Shown here: piece by piece, positions 16,892 through 26,344 of the stretch | How positions within the stretch are numbered: the stretch's first letter is position 1 | How the letters are laid out: each line of letters opens with the position of its first letter | From: Methanoregula sp. | GTDB lineage: Archaea > Halobacteriota > Methanomicrobia > Methanomicrobiales > Methanospirillaceae | Assembly (NCBI GenBank): GCA_026625165.1 | Contig: CP112999.1 | Location: 806,001 to 870,000 of the forward strand | DNA: 64,000 nt | Reading direction: 5' to 3' | Notes under the pieces: generated by a model | Told to the model about the DNA's origin: nothing | Database searches by the model: none | What the model saw: only the letters and a program-made list of their open reading frames with translations | Program-made: the position numbers and the translations under genes

Positions 16892-17308
16892 TCAGCAGAG
16901 CGACTCCCCAGTCCCCGCGATCGTTCCCGTCACATTGCTCACGGTACTCATGGCCGAATGGGCGAAGAAGTAGATGTCGTGATACCCGAAGATGGCCGCA
17001 ACATTATTCGCGGCATCGAGCGCCGTATAGGCAACGATGCACGAGAGCACCAGCACCGACGCGAGGCCCGGCCTCTCTTCCTGCCCGAAGAGGTACGGGA
17101 CCGCAACCATGAGCGGGAGCAGGGAGAGTATTCCCAGCACCATGCACGGGACCATGCCGGCTGCGGCAAAACAGGCGGCGGAGGTTGAGTTGCACTCCAT
17201 GAAATGTTCTTTCTGGAGCAAGGCAAGGTGGAGCGTGGATGCGGACGAGATGGTGGCACAGGAGATCGCGGCCCCGATGAAGATCCAGTACCGCCGGTCG
17301 AAGTTCAT
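16892..17308 (-). CDS. Four-helix membrane protein, paralogue 3
   Basis: 138 residues, the same length as the paralogue at 14202-14618 and collinear with it: MNFDRRYWIFIGAAISC, HFMECNSTSAACF, MVPCMVLGILSLLPLMVAV, ALDAANNVAAIFGY, GTGESLC. Four predicted helices with a Cys-containing first loop. The copies flank the TPR gene and the truncated copy, so the locus grew by duplication. Function unknown. Confidence 0.7.
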   Translation of the reverse strand: MNFDRRYWIFIGAAISCATISSASTLHLALLQKEHFMECNSTSAACFAAAGMVPCMVLGILSLLPLMVAVPYLFGQEERPGLASVLVLSCIVAYTALDAANNVAAIFGYHDIYFFAHSAMSTVSNVTGTIAGTGESLC

Positions 17309-17365
17309 CTCGTCTTAGTTTTTTGCCGGGTCGGTATTGAAGGGGATGGTTGGGGGGAGGGGAGT

Positions 17366-17479
17366 GTGATCAATAAGGTTGATTTTGCGGTTGAAAATAT
17401 CGTCGACATCGTTGATGATATTGCACGATATGAAAACGTTAGCTGGATTCTATCCGAAGTGACAAACTCAATCCATTGA
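17366..17479 (+). CDS. Possible 37-residue amphipathic ORF
   Basis: After a purine-rich GGGGGGAGGGGA, a GTG at 17366 opens a frame reading VDFAVENIVDIVDDIARYEN and VSWILSEVTNSIH. The spacing of hydrophobic residues suggests one amphipathic helix. It may be a real small protein or the tail of a lost antitoxin gene; nothing else supports it. Confidence 0.25.
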   Translation: MINKVDFAVENIVDIVDDIARYENVSWILSEVTNSIH

Positions 17480-17571
17480 TTTTAAACCTTTATAGCCGAT
17501 TTGTTTAGAGCCTTTAACTCAACTGCAGAATAGTTTTATTGCTTTTAATGGAGTTATTGCATAATTGAACA

Positions 17572-18495
17572 ATGCAAAAAATATTTGTGGATACTGAAAA
17601 ATTTATTGATCTTTATTGGACATCAAAGGATCTTTCAAAAATAATTGACGATTTTAACAAATTACGACCATATTTAGTTGTTACGGAACAGCAAATTGAT
17701 GAATTTATTCGGAATAGGGACATTCAATTAGAGAGATTAATTCACCAAATAAAATCATATAAATTTGAAGAGACTTTGGGTCAGAACGCGTTAATTCGTA
17801 AATTCCCAAAATTTTCAAAAATCAGAAAATTGCAAGAAGACATTAAAGAATTAAAGAAAGATTTAGTCGAAGAATTTCAAAGAATTCATGATAATCCCAA
17901 TGATGATATTATATTTCAATTTTTTAATGAACTAACAGTGAAAGATTCTCATGTCATAATAATAAAAAGAACAGAAAATATTATACAAAAAGCACATTCA
18001 AGGAAATTGAGGGGTAATCCTCCTACAACTAAAGATAAGTATTCGATAGGAGATGAGATTAATTGGGAATCTCTTTTATCAAAGATAGATGATGATTTAA
18101 TTATTATTTCAAGCGACACAACATATAAAAATCATCAAACATTTCTTCGTAGAGAATTTCAAACGTTGAAAAAAGGTAAATCATTGGATATCTACGATGA
18201 AGTCTCAGAAGCTCTTCATGTAATAAAAGAGAGACCATCTTTAGAATTAAAAGAATTCGAGAAAGAAAAAGGACAAATTAAAGCTGATCAAATAATTCAA
18301 AATTTTCAGAATTTAAGGCACTTTGTTGCAGCGTCTACGGGAGGATTTGATTCATCGAATAATATTACTATTGATAATCTTGACAATAAGTTCAAGAATA
18401 ACATTATTTCGATACTTTCTCCATCTACCTACGATGGCTATCTTTATTCAAAAAAAAATAATATTGAATCTAACACTGATAAGCCAGAAAAATAG
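17572..18495 (+). CDS. PIN-domain (DUF4935-like) protein
   Basis: 307 residues, very AT-rich. The N terminus KIFVDTEKFIDLY gives the first acidic PIN residue, TEQQIDEFIRNRD the second, and GDEINWESLLSKIDDDLII followed by ISSDTTY the late acidic pair, the order seen in the PIN_10/DUF4935 group. Such proteins are predicted RNases, often solitary in defence islands. Its base composition differs from the neighbours, suggesting acquisition. A TATA-like box (TTTATAGCC) lies about 80 bases upstream, and the ATG at 17572 has no strong ribosome-binding site. Confidence 0.7.
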   Translation: MQKIFVDTEKFIDLYWTSKDLSKIIDDFNKLRPYLVVTEQQIDEFIRNRDIQLERLIHQIKSYKFEETLGQNALIRKFPKFSKIRKLQEDIKELKKDLVEEFQRIHDNPNDDIIFQFFNELTVKDSHVIIIKRTENIIQKAHSRKLRGNPPTTKDKYSIGDEINWESLLSKIDDDLIIISSDTTYKNHQTFLRREFQTLKKGKSLDIYDEVSEALHVIKERPSLELKEFEKEKGQIKADQIIQNFQNLRHFVAASTGGFDSSNNITIDNLDNKFKNNIISILSPSTYDGYLYSKKNNIESNTDKPEK

Positions 18496-18535
18496 TTTAA
18501 TTTATCAAAATAATTTAATCGTTTGTTCTCAGAGA

Positions 18536-19993
18536 TTATAACCAATTGAAAAAGGTCTTAGCAATAAATTGAAAAAGACCTAATGCTACAGTCGGGAGGA
18601 GTCCAGAAATTAGTCCTGTTGCTGTAAGGATTGAGATGGTGATTAAATATTTTTTATATCCAAACTTTCCGAAGATAATTTGCCACTCACTTATCGAATT
18701 TAAACGGGTTATTTTGTTTGAGATTTTACTATAATTTACGACATCACTGTTTGTATGAAAAGTTAAATTTTCAATATAAATTAAACGTTCTTTTAGGTTT
18801 TTTTGACACGTCCTGATCATGTCGATTATTTTTATCCGATATCGAATTATTGGAGATACTAAAATCCAAGTTAAAATTGCGAATAATGAAATTACAGAAA
18901 TGAAACCCATTATTTTTGAAAATGGATCTGTTCTCATATGAGCAAAAGCATCAGATGCAATCGCCGCCCAATACATCACGGTTGTGATCAAGAAAAACAT
19001 GATTGCAATGATCCAAACAGAGTAAAACCAAATCTTTGGGATACTGCTGTTTGTTTCATCATCGAATAGTATCTTTTCACTAAATTTACTCTTAAGACTT
19101 AAAAGTCCAATATTTTCAATTGCCGCGAATGCTATACTTAATAAATTTCCAAAAATAAACCATACCAAGATACCATACGGTAGTGAAAAAATTTCAGACC
19201 AGAATAAAAAATCAGACATCGAATACAAAATTACTGGATTATTGGTAAATGGCATTGGAATAAAATTCGTCCTAGCGTAAATATTTCCGAACAATGAAAT
19301 AAACACTCCATATTTAATTAACAAATACATTCCTACGCAAAGAAGACCCACCGTTGTCGCATGAGAAATAATTGAATATGGTGGGGAAAAAATTTGAGAT
19401 TTAATTTGCCATTCTTCATACACCTTGCAATAATTCGATTTTTTGTAATTATCAGATAATTTTAGGTACAAATGTTCTGGTGATGCTTGCATCCTTAACA
19501 TTAATAAAAACTTTTTTGAAAAATAAATTAAGACGATGGAAAAAAGGAGATATGCAAAAAATGGGATTACTTCCGATAATTGGGGGTTATTAAATGGAAA
19601 CAATCGTGGATAAAAATAGAGAATAAAGCTAAGAAGAGTTAAGATTGAAAAAATACACCAAATAATTTTGAAACTGAAAACATAATCGATTATTTTTTCA
19701 ACAAAAAGTCTATTATCTGTATTTAAGTTTCGACCATTAAGAATTCTAGTGTAATATTTTAATTCATCTGAAATTCTTGATCTAGAAGAATTGGGTAAAT
19801 ATGTAACTACTATTGTTTCACCACATATGATACACGGGTTTTGTTTATCGTGTTTTTTTTCGTTATAAAGAATTTTATCATTCGTATTTTTTTTTGTTTC
19901 TATCAGAGGATGAGGAAAAATACAAGTACTTTGAATCATTTCAACTTCGTTTACTGCCCCACAGTAGGGGCAATTAATTTCAGTAGATTCCAT
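18536..19993 (-). CDS. Multi-pass membrane protein with N-terminal zinc ribbon
   Basis: 485 residues, AT-rich, convergent with the PIN gene. The N terminus has two knuckles, INCPYCGAVNEVE and NPCIICGETIVV, forming a likely cytoplasmic zinc ribbon. It is followed by about eight hydrophobic segments (for example FFAYLLFSIVLIYF, SVWIIAIMFFLITTVMYWA and FISVISLFAILTWILVSPII). No enzyme motif is visible. It may sense or transport something at the membrane; it shares the AT-rich block with the PIN gene and may have arrived with it. Confidence 0.65.
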   Translation of the reverse strand: MESTEINCPYCGAVNEVEMIQSTCIFPHPLIETKKNTNDKILYNEKKHDKQNPCIICGETIVVTYLPNSSRSRISDELKYYTRILNGRNLNTDNRLFVEKIIDYVFSFKIIWCIFSILTLLSFILYFYPRLFPFNNPQLSEVIPFFAYLLFSIVLIYFSKKFLLMLRMQASPEHLYLKLSDNYKKSNYCKVYEEWQIKSQIFSPPYSIISHATTVGLLCVGMYLLIKYGVFISLFGNIYARTNFIPMPFTNNPVILYSMSDFLFWSEIFSLPYGILVWFIFGNLLSIAFAAIENIGLLSLKSKFSEKILFDDETNSSIPKIWFYSVWIIAIMFFLITTVMYWAAIASDAFAHMRTDPFSKIMGFISVISLFAILTWILVSPIIRYRIKIIDMIRTCQKNLKERLIYIENLTFHTNSDVVNYSKISNKITRLNSISEWQIIFGKFGYKKYLITISILTATGLISGLLPTVALGLFQFIAKTFFNWL

Positions 19994-20129
19994 GTGCGTA
20001 TAATCTTAAAATGAAAATTTGGTATAAATAAATATATCTTTTATTTTTTTGACAAAATGTCATTGCTCGAAGATAGATATATGGCGGACGAAAAAATGCT
20101 GCTCGATAAATCCTACGAGAAAATTTTAC

Positions 20130-20640
20130 AGAAAAAAGATCCGGAATGAAGGGCAAAAACAGGGGTTCTTTTCATTCAGGCATACTACAACCCGATCCGG
20201 CACCCGATCGTGCCCGCAATTAGCGCTAATTACGTCCTTCATTTTACGTCGGAGAAATGGATGAAAAGTGCGAATTATTCCCGCTTTTTGGGGAAGTTGA
20301 ATGCCGAAGGCATGAGACTGGAGAAGACCGAAGTCTTCGACCATTATGCCCGGAATCCAGGCTCGAATCATGCTTTTGGGCAATCCCCAGATCCGTCCCA
20401 CCGTCGGAGAGTGGCGTCCATAAAAGTACTGCTGTCTCTTAGGCTTTTTGTAGCTGTCCGGCCCGGGTTGTCAGACATTCGTCCGACACATACCTGAAAT
20501 TCACGCCGGAGTCCGTCGGAAACAAACCTCGGATAAAGGGGCAGAACAGGGCGTTCCGGCCCTCCAACGTCCTGCAACCCGTTTATGCTCCCGATCGCCC
20601 GCCGTAACGTTGCTATATATTGCCTCATGCTCTCCGGCGT
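20130..20640. repeat. Dispersed intergenic repeat A, cluster 3
   Basis: The gap 19994-20828 has no gene I can support. It holds the middle and tail block of repeat A at 20138-20250 (AAAACAGGGGTTCTTTTC, CATACTACAACCCGATCC, ATCGTGCCCGCAATTAG), then a copy from 20398 starting CCGTCGGAGAGTG and continuing GTACTGCTGTCTC, GGCTTTTTGTAGCTGTC, CCCGGGTTGTCAGACA and GTCCGTCGGA to about 20620. These blocks are in the same order and strand as at 3.8 and 5.5 kb. Confidence 0.65.
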
Positions 20641-20828
20641 GAAAACTGGCACTTTTGTGTGGATTATTCCGCGTTTTTTAAGAATTATGACCTCTGATAC
20701 CTGGCGGGGTGAGGGAAAAAAGGTACAACGGGGCCCGTTACGGGCCCGGATTTTCCAGGAGGATCTTCGGGGTTATCGAAACGCTCATCAGACGGGGGGG
20801 CAGGAAAAAAGTGTGCGGAAGACCGGCC

Positions 20829-21074
20829 TTATGCCTTGGTGCAGAAGTACGCGAGCTGGAGATGGTATTTTGCGAAGAGCTCGCAGCCCAGGCAGTAGCA
20901 CCGGACTTCTTTTTTGTCTTCGCACGAGGTCCGGCCGCGTATGCAGAAGAGCTCTTTTGGCTCGCAGTTCTCAAAGTGGTGCGCCCGGTAGGTCGGGCAG
21001 ATCGTGCAGTACTTCCTGCAGATCTCCCGGTTCTCCTCGGTGTCCTCGGGAACATTTTCACGGCGGGGTATCAT
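20829..21074 (-). CDS. DUF2769 protein, copy 1
   Basis: About 81 residues with the DUF2769 cysteine pattern: REICRKYCTICPTY, ELFCIRGRTSC, VRCYCLGCELFAKY and LAYFCTKA. Two further copies lie at 36811-37056 and 46620-46865. The eight or so cysteines suggest an Fe-S cluster or zinc site. The family is common in Methanomicrobia and has no known function. Start chosen at MIPRRENV so that the length before the first Cys matches the other copies. The hairpin GGGCCCGTTACGGGCCC at 20732-20748 lies downstream and may help termination. Confidence 0.8.
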   Translation of the reverse strand: MIPRRENVPEDTEENREICRKYCTICPTYRAHHFENCEPKELFCIRGRTSCEDKKEVRCYCLGCELFAKYHLQLAYFCTKA

Positions 21075-21251
21075 AGGGGATGATCTGTGCACTCAGGGAT
21101 AATAGGTTTCTTCCGGTATTTTTTCCGGTGTGGTACGAAACGAATGTTTATTATTGGATAAACCCTACCGTGAGGTAAACATCGTGGTGTCCCAAAAAGA
21201 CGGGAATACCGGTTTGTCATTGAAGAAAAATCCCAGATATATCCAGGCATT

Positions 21252-22260
21252 ATGTTTGAAAAGAGAGATTCAGATCTGCATCAGGCCGGGAGAACGGACG
21301 TGCACATCGTGCTGCCGCTCTCCGGGGTGGTCATCCTTCCCGGCACCCGCACGAAACTCCAGGTTGACCAAAAGATCGGGAAGATCCTGGAGGCAGAGAT
21401 AGAGCGTACCGGCACCGCGTACGCGGTCGGGCTGACCGTACAAGAGGAGAACGAAGAGGCCGGACCGACCGAAGATTCCCTGTACAGGACCGGCAACCTC
21501 CTGAAGATCGCGTTCGTGCAGCCTGCCGATGACGGCTTTGTGATCGGAGCGCTGGCTGTGCACCGGGTCACTGCCGGACTGTTCAAGGGAAAAGACGGGC
21601 TGCTCTGCGCCACGCACCGGCCCGCCCCGGATCTTCTTGACCTCGATGCCGCACAGGAAGCAGCGCTGGTGGCAGAGATCAAGACGGTCGCCCATGAGAT
21701 CGGCAGCCGGTTCCACGGGTCCGAACAGTTTACCGGGGCCCTTGACCGGATGGACTCGGCCGGTCCGATCATGGGATTTATCGTACCGTTCCTGCCGGTC
21801 CCCGTATCAACGAAGCAGGCGCTCCTTGAGATCGATTCCGTCCGGGAACGCACGGCTGCGTTCATCGGACTCCTTGCAAAGATGAAGGAGGACATCAACT
21901 TCCGGATCGGGATCGCACAGAAAGTCTCTGATAAGGTCAACAGGTCCAACCGGGAAGCGATGCTCCGGGAACAGTTAAAGGTCATCCAGCAGGAACTCGG
22001 TGAGATCGACGGTTCCGGACCAGATGACGGGGGATACCGGGAGAAGATCGAACAGTCAAAGATGCCCGGTGACATTAAGAAAAAAGCCCTTGCCGAAGTG
22101 CGGAAACTGGAGACGGGGGGCAGCCAGAACCACGAGAGCCCGGTCATAAGGAACTACCTCGACCTGCTGCTCGAGCTCCCGTGGGAGACAGAAGCGGCAC
22201 CGGGCATCGATATCGCGGCAGCTCGTCGGATCCTTGACGGCAACCACAACGGGCTGGAAA
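21252..22260 (+). pseudogene. lon: Lon protease, N-terminal part only
   Basis: The protein begins like soluble Lon: VLPLSGVVILPGTRTKLQV, EIDSVRERTAAFIGLLAK, REAMLREQLKVIQQELGEID, then LDLLLELPWETE and RRILDGNHNGLEK. Lon should next have its AAA+ domain with a Walker A motif and then the Ser-Lys protease domain. Instead, after GLEK (about 22255) the sequence is the reverse strand of a histidine-kinase gene and the frame runs on in nonsense to 22427. The substrate-binding N domain could still be made, but proteolysis is lost. Confidence 0.85.
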
Positions 22261-22556
22261 AAAACGACAAGCCCGACATAGGCAAGAGAAAGGAGCGTGG
22301 CAGGCACAAATCCCCGGTACCGGTACCGGTAGGCAAGCAGCACGATCGGGAAATAATACAAATGCATGAAGATGATCGTGATACCGTGCGAGAGGCAGTA
22401 GATGGAAAAGAGGAGGACTGCTGCTGAGCTGGTGAGGATGAGTGCCCGCCAGACGTTCTCTGAGAGGAAGTACTTCTCAACTAAACCCCATCCGGTGCCC
22501 TGACCATCCCTGTCATCTTCCATACTTATACTCCCTGTATCTCCTTTCCTGTTCAC
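22245..22556 (-). pseudogene. Histidine kinase, N-terminal membrane part only
   Basis: Directly behind the large kinase gene on the minus strand, overlapping its stop by GTGA. The frame reads ENVWRALILTSSAAVLLFSI, FMHLYYFPIVLLAYRYRYRG and ATLLSLAYVGLVVFF, the membrane segment common to methanogen PAS kinases. It then runs into antisense lon at about 22250, so all signalling domains are gone. It was probably the second gene of a kinase operon, cut by the same event that removed the end of lon. Confidence 0.75.
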
Positions 22557-25147
22557 TGTTTTTCTTTTATGACAATCGTAAACGTCGTGCCGGTCGTCTG
22601 GTCGAGTTCAATCGTACCCTGCAACTGTTCCACGAGCGAGATCACGAGCCGGAGCCCCAGCGACTTGGCGTTGCGCCAGTCAAAGTCCTGTGGGATACCG
22701 ACACCGTTGTCCCGCACGATAAGAAAGATATCATTTTTGTCTTTTTTGATATCAATGACAATCTCCCCCTTCCTGTCCCCGGGAAAAGCGTACTTGATCG
22801 CATTGGAGATGAGTTCATTGATCATGAGACCCAGAGGGATCGCCGTGTCGATGTTCACCATGATTGCAGGTGCATTGATGGTAAAGCGTATGAGCTGCGG
22901 TTTGACACCGTAAAACGAAAAGAGTTCCCTGGCGAGGAACTGGATGTAGTCCTTGAGATCAATTCTTGAGATGTCGCCGGACCGGTAGAGGCGTTCGTGG
23001 ACAAGCGCCATCGCCCTGATCCGGTTCTGGCTCTCCTTGATCACCTTCAGGACAACCGGGTCGTCGATGGTGCGGCTTTGGAGGTTTAACAGGCTGATGA
23101 TGATCTGCATGTTATTCTTGACCCGGTGGTGGACTTCCTTAAAGAGAATGTCTTTCTCGTGCAGGGAATTATTCAGCGCCTCGGTACGTTCGGTAACCTT
23201 CGATTCCAGTTCCTCGCTGAACTTTTTCAGCCATTCCTCAGCCAGTTTCCGGTTAGTGATGTCCTGATTCGCACCGTGGGTCTTGATAGTCCTGCCGTTT
23301 TCGTCTTTCGTAATTCCAAAACGCACGATGATGTGCCGGATCTCACCATTCCTGCGGACAATCCGGTGTTCCAATTCAGATACATAATCAGGATCGGTTG
23401 CCTGTATGGCCTTATTCACTTCATCGGCAACTACGTTTATTTCGTCCGGGTGAACAAATTCGCGGGCATACACTTCTGCCGGCATCTGGTACCCGCCCTC
23501 CCGTTCTGCCGTTGTGCCATACAGAGCATAAAACCGATCGTTGAAGGTAAAGATGCCTGTCGGAACATCAAATTCCCAGTTCGCTAAGTGTGCCAGGTCC
23601 ATCGCTTCTGAGAGCTGAATCTGGCTTTTTTTCAGTGCACCTTCTACCTGTTTCTGCTTGGTGATATCCCGGATAATCGCGATGAGGAAGTTCTGCATCC
23701 CTATAGACATAATATCGGCATTAACCAGTGCATTGAACAGTTCACCGGATTTCCGTTGCTCTATTACCTCATACTGGATTATCCGCCCATGCTGCTTTAT
23801 CTGATCAATGAAGGCAGCACGGTCTTCTTTTTTCGGCCAGATACCCAGTTCAAGTGCACTTTTCCCGATCAACTCTTCACGGGAGTACCCGAAGATTGTG
23901 GTTGCGGCTTCGTTTACTTCAACGAATCGCCCGGAATCCAGTTCGCTGATCGTGATTGCATCGGGTGCCGAGTGGAATGCTTTTGTATATTTTTCCTGAA
24001 CAACCCGCAATGTTTCCTCCGCCCGCTTGCGCCTGGTGATATCCAGGAGGGAGGCTGCGCTCTTTTTCGTTCCTGGGATGACATCGATAGAGAGGTAGAC
24101 AGTGCGGATATCCCCGGATTTTGTGACAAACCGAAACTCGTAGTGGGTGAGTGCCTTCTCCCGGTTCTGCCTGCGCAACCGGTGCTGGGCGAGCATCCGA
24201 TCCAGATCCCCCTTGACCACAAATTCGGTCCAGCTCTTTTTTCCCTCTATATCGTCTTTGGAAAAACCACTCAGTTTTGCGAACTCCGCATTGGCGAGGC
24301 TGATAATGTTGCTCTCTTCCACGACAACCATCGCGGTGCCGGTATTCTCAAAGACAGTGCGGTACTTCTCCTCGCTCTCGCGCAGTTCCTCATGGACCTG
24401 CCTTCGCTTCAGATCGGAATATAACCACAGGGAAAGCAGGATGAGGGCAAGGATGATGCTGAACAGGATAACCGCTGTGGCCATGGCTATCTGGGACGAG
24501 GCACCGCTTGCTTCAAGAATCTCCGGCAGCGGGGTAGACAGGCCGATTGTCCATGTGTTATTGCCGACCCTGACCGGTGTCCATGCAGCGATCTCAGGGC
24601 CTTTTTCCGGTAGCCAGACATAATACCCGACCCCTTCCCGGGCATTGCTGACATCCGCAGTCATCTCCTCATAGTGGCTCGCCCCGCTTTTTTGCTGGAG
24701 GGCAAAGATCTGCGCCATGCTCTTGCCCCAGTATTCCTCGGGCAGATCCGCACTCTGGTCAAATACGATATGATCCGGCGCATAAATCCAGGCATCACCG
24801 TTTTTCAACAGGCGGATGGGATCGATTAATTTTGTATAAATCTCCTGTTCAATAGCCGGTATGTCCTTTCGGCCAAGCACCACTGTCTGTACGTATACGT
24901 ATTCCTGAACACCGCGGGCTGCTTCACGGACAACCTCCAGTTCAGTCTGCTGGTAGGAAGATATCGCTGTATCAGTTGCAACCTGGTTCAGGTTGATGAT
25001 ATAAAAGATCCCAAGCCCGACGAAAATGATAAACATCAGAAAAACAAGGATGTATTGGATTCTTACACGTTTGAGTACATCAGGTCGTTTCTTTTGGAAT
25101 TTATTTTCTGCATTGTCTGTCTCTGTTTTCCTGCCGTTCATTTTCAA
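22553..25147 (-). CDS. Membrane-bound Cache/PAS sensor histidine kinase (HisKA_2 type)
   Basis: 864 residues. Helix 1 (IQYILVFLMFIIFVGLGIFYI, near residue 30) and helix 2 (ATAVILFSIILALILLSLWLY, near 225) bracket an extracellular Cache-like sensor. Three PAS domains follow (starting about residues 258, 385 and 510; motifs ESEEKYRTVFENTG, RKRAEETL, GEIRHIIVRFGIT). The output module is HisKA_2 with FKEVHHRVKNNMQIIISLLN, whose first H of HHR is the phospho-acceptor, and an HATPase with MINELISNAIKYAFPG and DNGVGIP. No response regulator adjoins it. Senses an external ligand or redox cue by inference only. Confidence 0.92.
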   Translation of the reverse strand: MKMNGRKTETDNAENKFQKKRPDVLKRVRIQYILVFLMFIIFVGLGIFYIINLNQVATDTAISSYQQTELEVVREAARGVQEYVYVQTVVLGRKDIPAIEQEIYTKLIDPIRLLKNGDAWIYAPDHIVFDQSADLPEEYWGKSMAQIFALQQKSGASHYEEMTADVSNAREGVGYYVWLPEKGPEIAAWTPVRVGNNTWTIGLSTPLPEILEASGASSQIAMATAVILFSIILALILLSLWLYSDLKRRQVHEELRESEEKYRTVFENTGTAMVVVEESNIISLANAEFAKLSGFSKDDIEGKKSWTEFVVKGDLDRMLAQHRLRRQNREKALTHYEFRFVTKSGDIRTVYLSIDVIPGTKKSAASLLDITRRKRAEETLRVVQEKYTKAFHSAPDAITISELDSGRFVEVNEAATTIFGYSREELIGKSALELGIWPKKEDRAAFIDQIKQHGRIIQYEVIEQRKSGELFNALVNADIMSIGMQNFLIAIIRDITKQKQVEGALKKSQIQLSEAMDLAHLANWEFDVPTGIFTFNDRFYALYGTTAEREGGYQMPAEVYAREFVHPDEINVVADEVNKAIQATDPDYVSELEHRIVRRNGEIRHIIVRFGITKDENGRTIKTHGANQDITNRKLAEEWLKKFSEELESKVTERTEALNNSLHEKDILFKEVHHRVKNNMQIIISLLNLQSRTIDDPVVLKVIKESQNRIRAMALVHERLYRSGDISRIDLKDYIQFLARELFSFYGVKPQLIRFTINAPAIMVNIDTAIPLGLMINELISNAIKYAFPGDRKGEIVIDIKKDKNDIFLIVRDNGVGIPQDFDWRNAKSLGLRLVISLVEQLQGTIELDQTTGTTFTIVIKEKQ

Positions 25148-25177
25148 CCTTCAGATTGTTTGTTGCCTGATCTATCC

Positions 25178-25300
25178 TTATTCCTTCTTCTTCACGACAA
25201 TCGTAAAAACCGTCCTGGAACTCCGGTCGAGTTCAATCGTCCCGTCCATCTGGTCGACAAGTGAAGTGACCAGTCGCATGCCAAGTGAGGGGGTGGTTCT
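25178..25300 (-). pseudogene. Remnant of a histidine kinase ATPase C terminus
   Basis: The frame ends SLGMRLVTSLVDQMDGTIEL and FTIVVKKKE, matching the last 40 residues of the kinase at 22553 (SLGLRLVISLVEQLQGTIEL, FTIVIKEKQ). Upstream of it the homology stops at once. Leftover of a further kinase gene in this block. Confidence 0.7.
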
Positions 25301-25401
25301 CCAGAACGGGTATTTTTTCTTTATTTTCACCTCTTTCGCCCCATAAGATATTAACTGTCCACTCTCTTTCAAAACGATATAAATTATCCCCTGTTCGAGA
25401 T

Positions 25402-25545
25402 ATGGAAGGAACCGGTATCGCCGCAGAGCTACCATTTCCCGAAATGACCTGGACCTTGTTCGTTGCGATGGCCGGGCTGGTGCTGGCCCGGGTTGTGGAC
25501 CCGGTGACCGCTCAGCAGGTGGGTGGGATGATTACGGGAATTTGA
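25402..25545 (+). CDS. Short hydrophobic ORF, paralogue of 26345-26497
   Basis: 47 codons from ATG 25402. The second half, AGLVLARVVDPVTAQQVGGM, closely matches AGLVIAQVLDPVKAQQVVGI at 26345-26497. The first parts differ. Two copies less than 1 kb apart with conserved reading frame and mostly conservative changes suggest either a small membrane-associated peptide family or a duplicated gene end. Function unknown. Confidence 0.35.
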   Translation: MEGTGIAAELPFPEMTWTLFVAMAGLVLARVVDPVTAQQVGGMITGI

Positions 25546-25773
25546 GGCTGGTTGGGGTCGGAAGTAGCAGACCCCGGTCCCTTTTCAATTCTGATTAATT
25601 GTTTGCCGGCGAACCGGTACGAAACTACCTTTTTGTTACCCCACATCACGTAATCGCTTTCAGTAAAGGTTGTGATTCGTCAGCGGCTGGTTCAATCATT
25701 AGTTATGAAGTATTATGAAGTGCAAGATCATTCAATAATCGTCAACGCATCAGAATTCGTTAATTATACTCGT

Positions 25774-26154
25774 TTAGTTCCCCTGAATTTTTCCCAATGC
25801 TTCGGCTGCTTTCCCCCGCGTTATTTCATCCTCGTCATTCAATGCCAGCCTGAGTGCGTCGATTGCGGTTTCTGGTTTTATCTCACCGAGCGCCCATGCA
25901 GCCCCATGCCGGACCCAGACATGTTTGTCATGCAGGGCTTGGATAAGCGGTTCGACAGCCTTTTCCGCTTTGCGGTGTCCAAGTGCGCCGGCGGCGGTTG
26001 AACGGACAATCTCGTCAGGATCGTTAAGTTCCTGAATTAGTTGTTCAACGGATTTTTCTGCAGGAATATCTAACGGTACGGCAGTATCAACTCGGGCAGG
26101 TTCAACTTTATTGTGAACCGGTATTTTTGACTTCTTTTTCCTTTTTGAGACCAT
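25774..26154 (-). CDS. HEAT-repeat protein
   Basis: 126 residues. After a basic start (MVSKRKKKSK) come about three HEAT/PBS-lyase-type repeats: VEQLIQELNDPDEIVRSTAA, AVEPLIQALHDKHVWVRHGA and AIDALRLALNDEDEITRGKA, each with the D..VR or D..TR pattern. Such solenoids bind partner proteins. There is no catalytic motif. It stands alone between kinase remnants and repeats. Confidence 0.8.
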   Translation of the reverse strand: MVSKRKKKSKIPVHNKVEPARVDTAVPLDIPAEKSVEQLIQELNDPDEIVRSTAAGALGHRKAEKAVEPLIQALHDKHVWVRHGAAWALGEIKPETAIDALRLALNDEDEITRGKAAEALGKIQGN

Positions 26155-26344
26155 GATATGTCAACCTCTTGCTGGAACTTCCCTGATATGACGGATATCG
26201 AGAAATTGTATGGAAGTTCTCTTTGTAATTTGTGCGGATTTAAACTGTCATATCAGGGCAGAGCATCTGGATATCTATTAAAGGTATATTTAGAGATTTG
26301 CAGCTCACAGATCGGCGGAACGGTGATCTGAATGGGATGAAAAT

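Noticed and set aside
25517-25676. Minus-strand frame with protein-like stretch (TFTESDYVMWGNKKVVSYRF)
   Set aside because: It begins after an in-frame stop with no usable start and has no match among neighbours; possibly a gene remnant but too weak to annotate.
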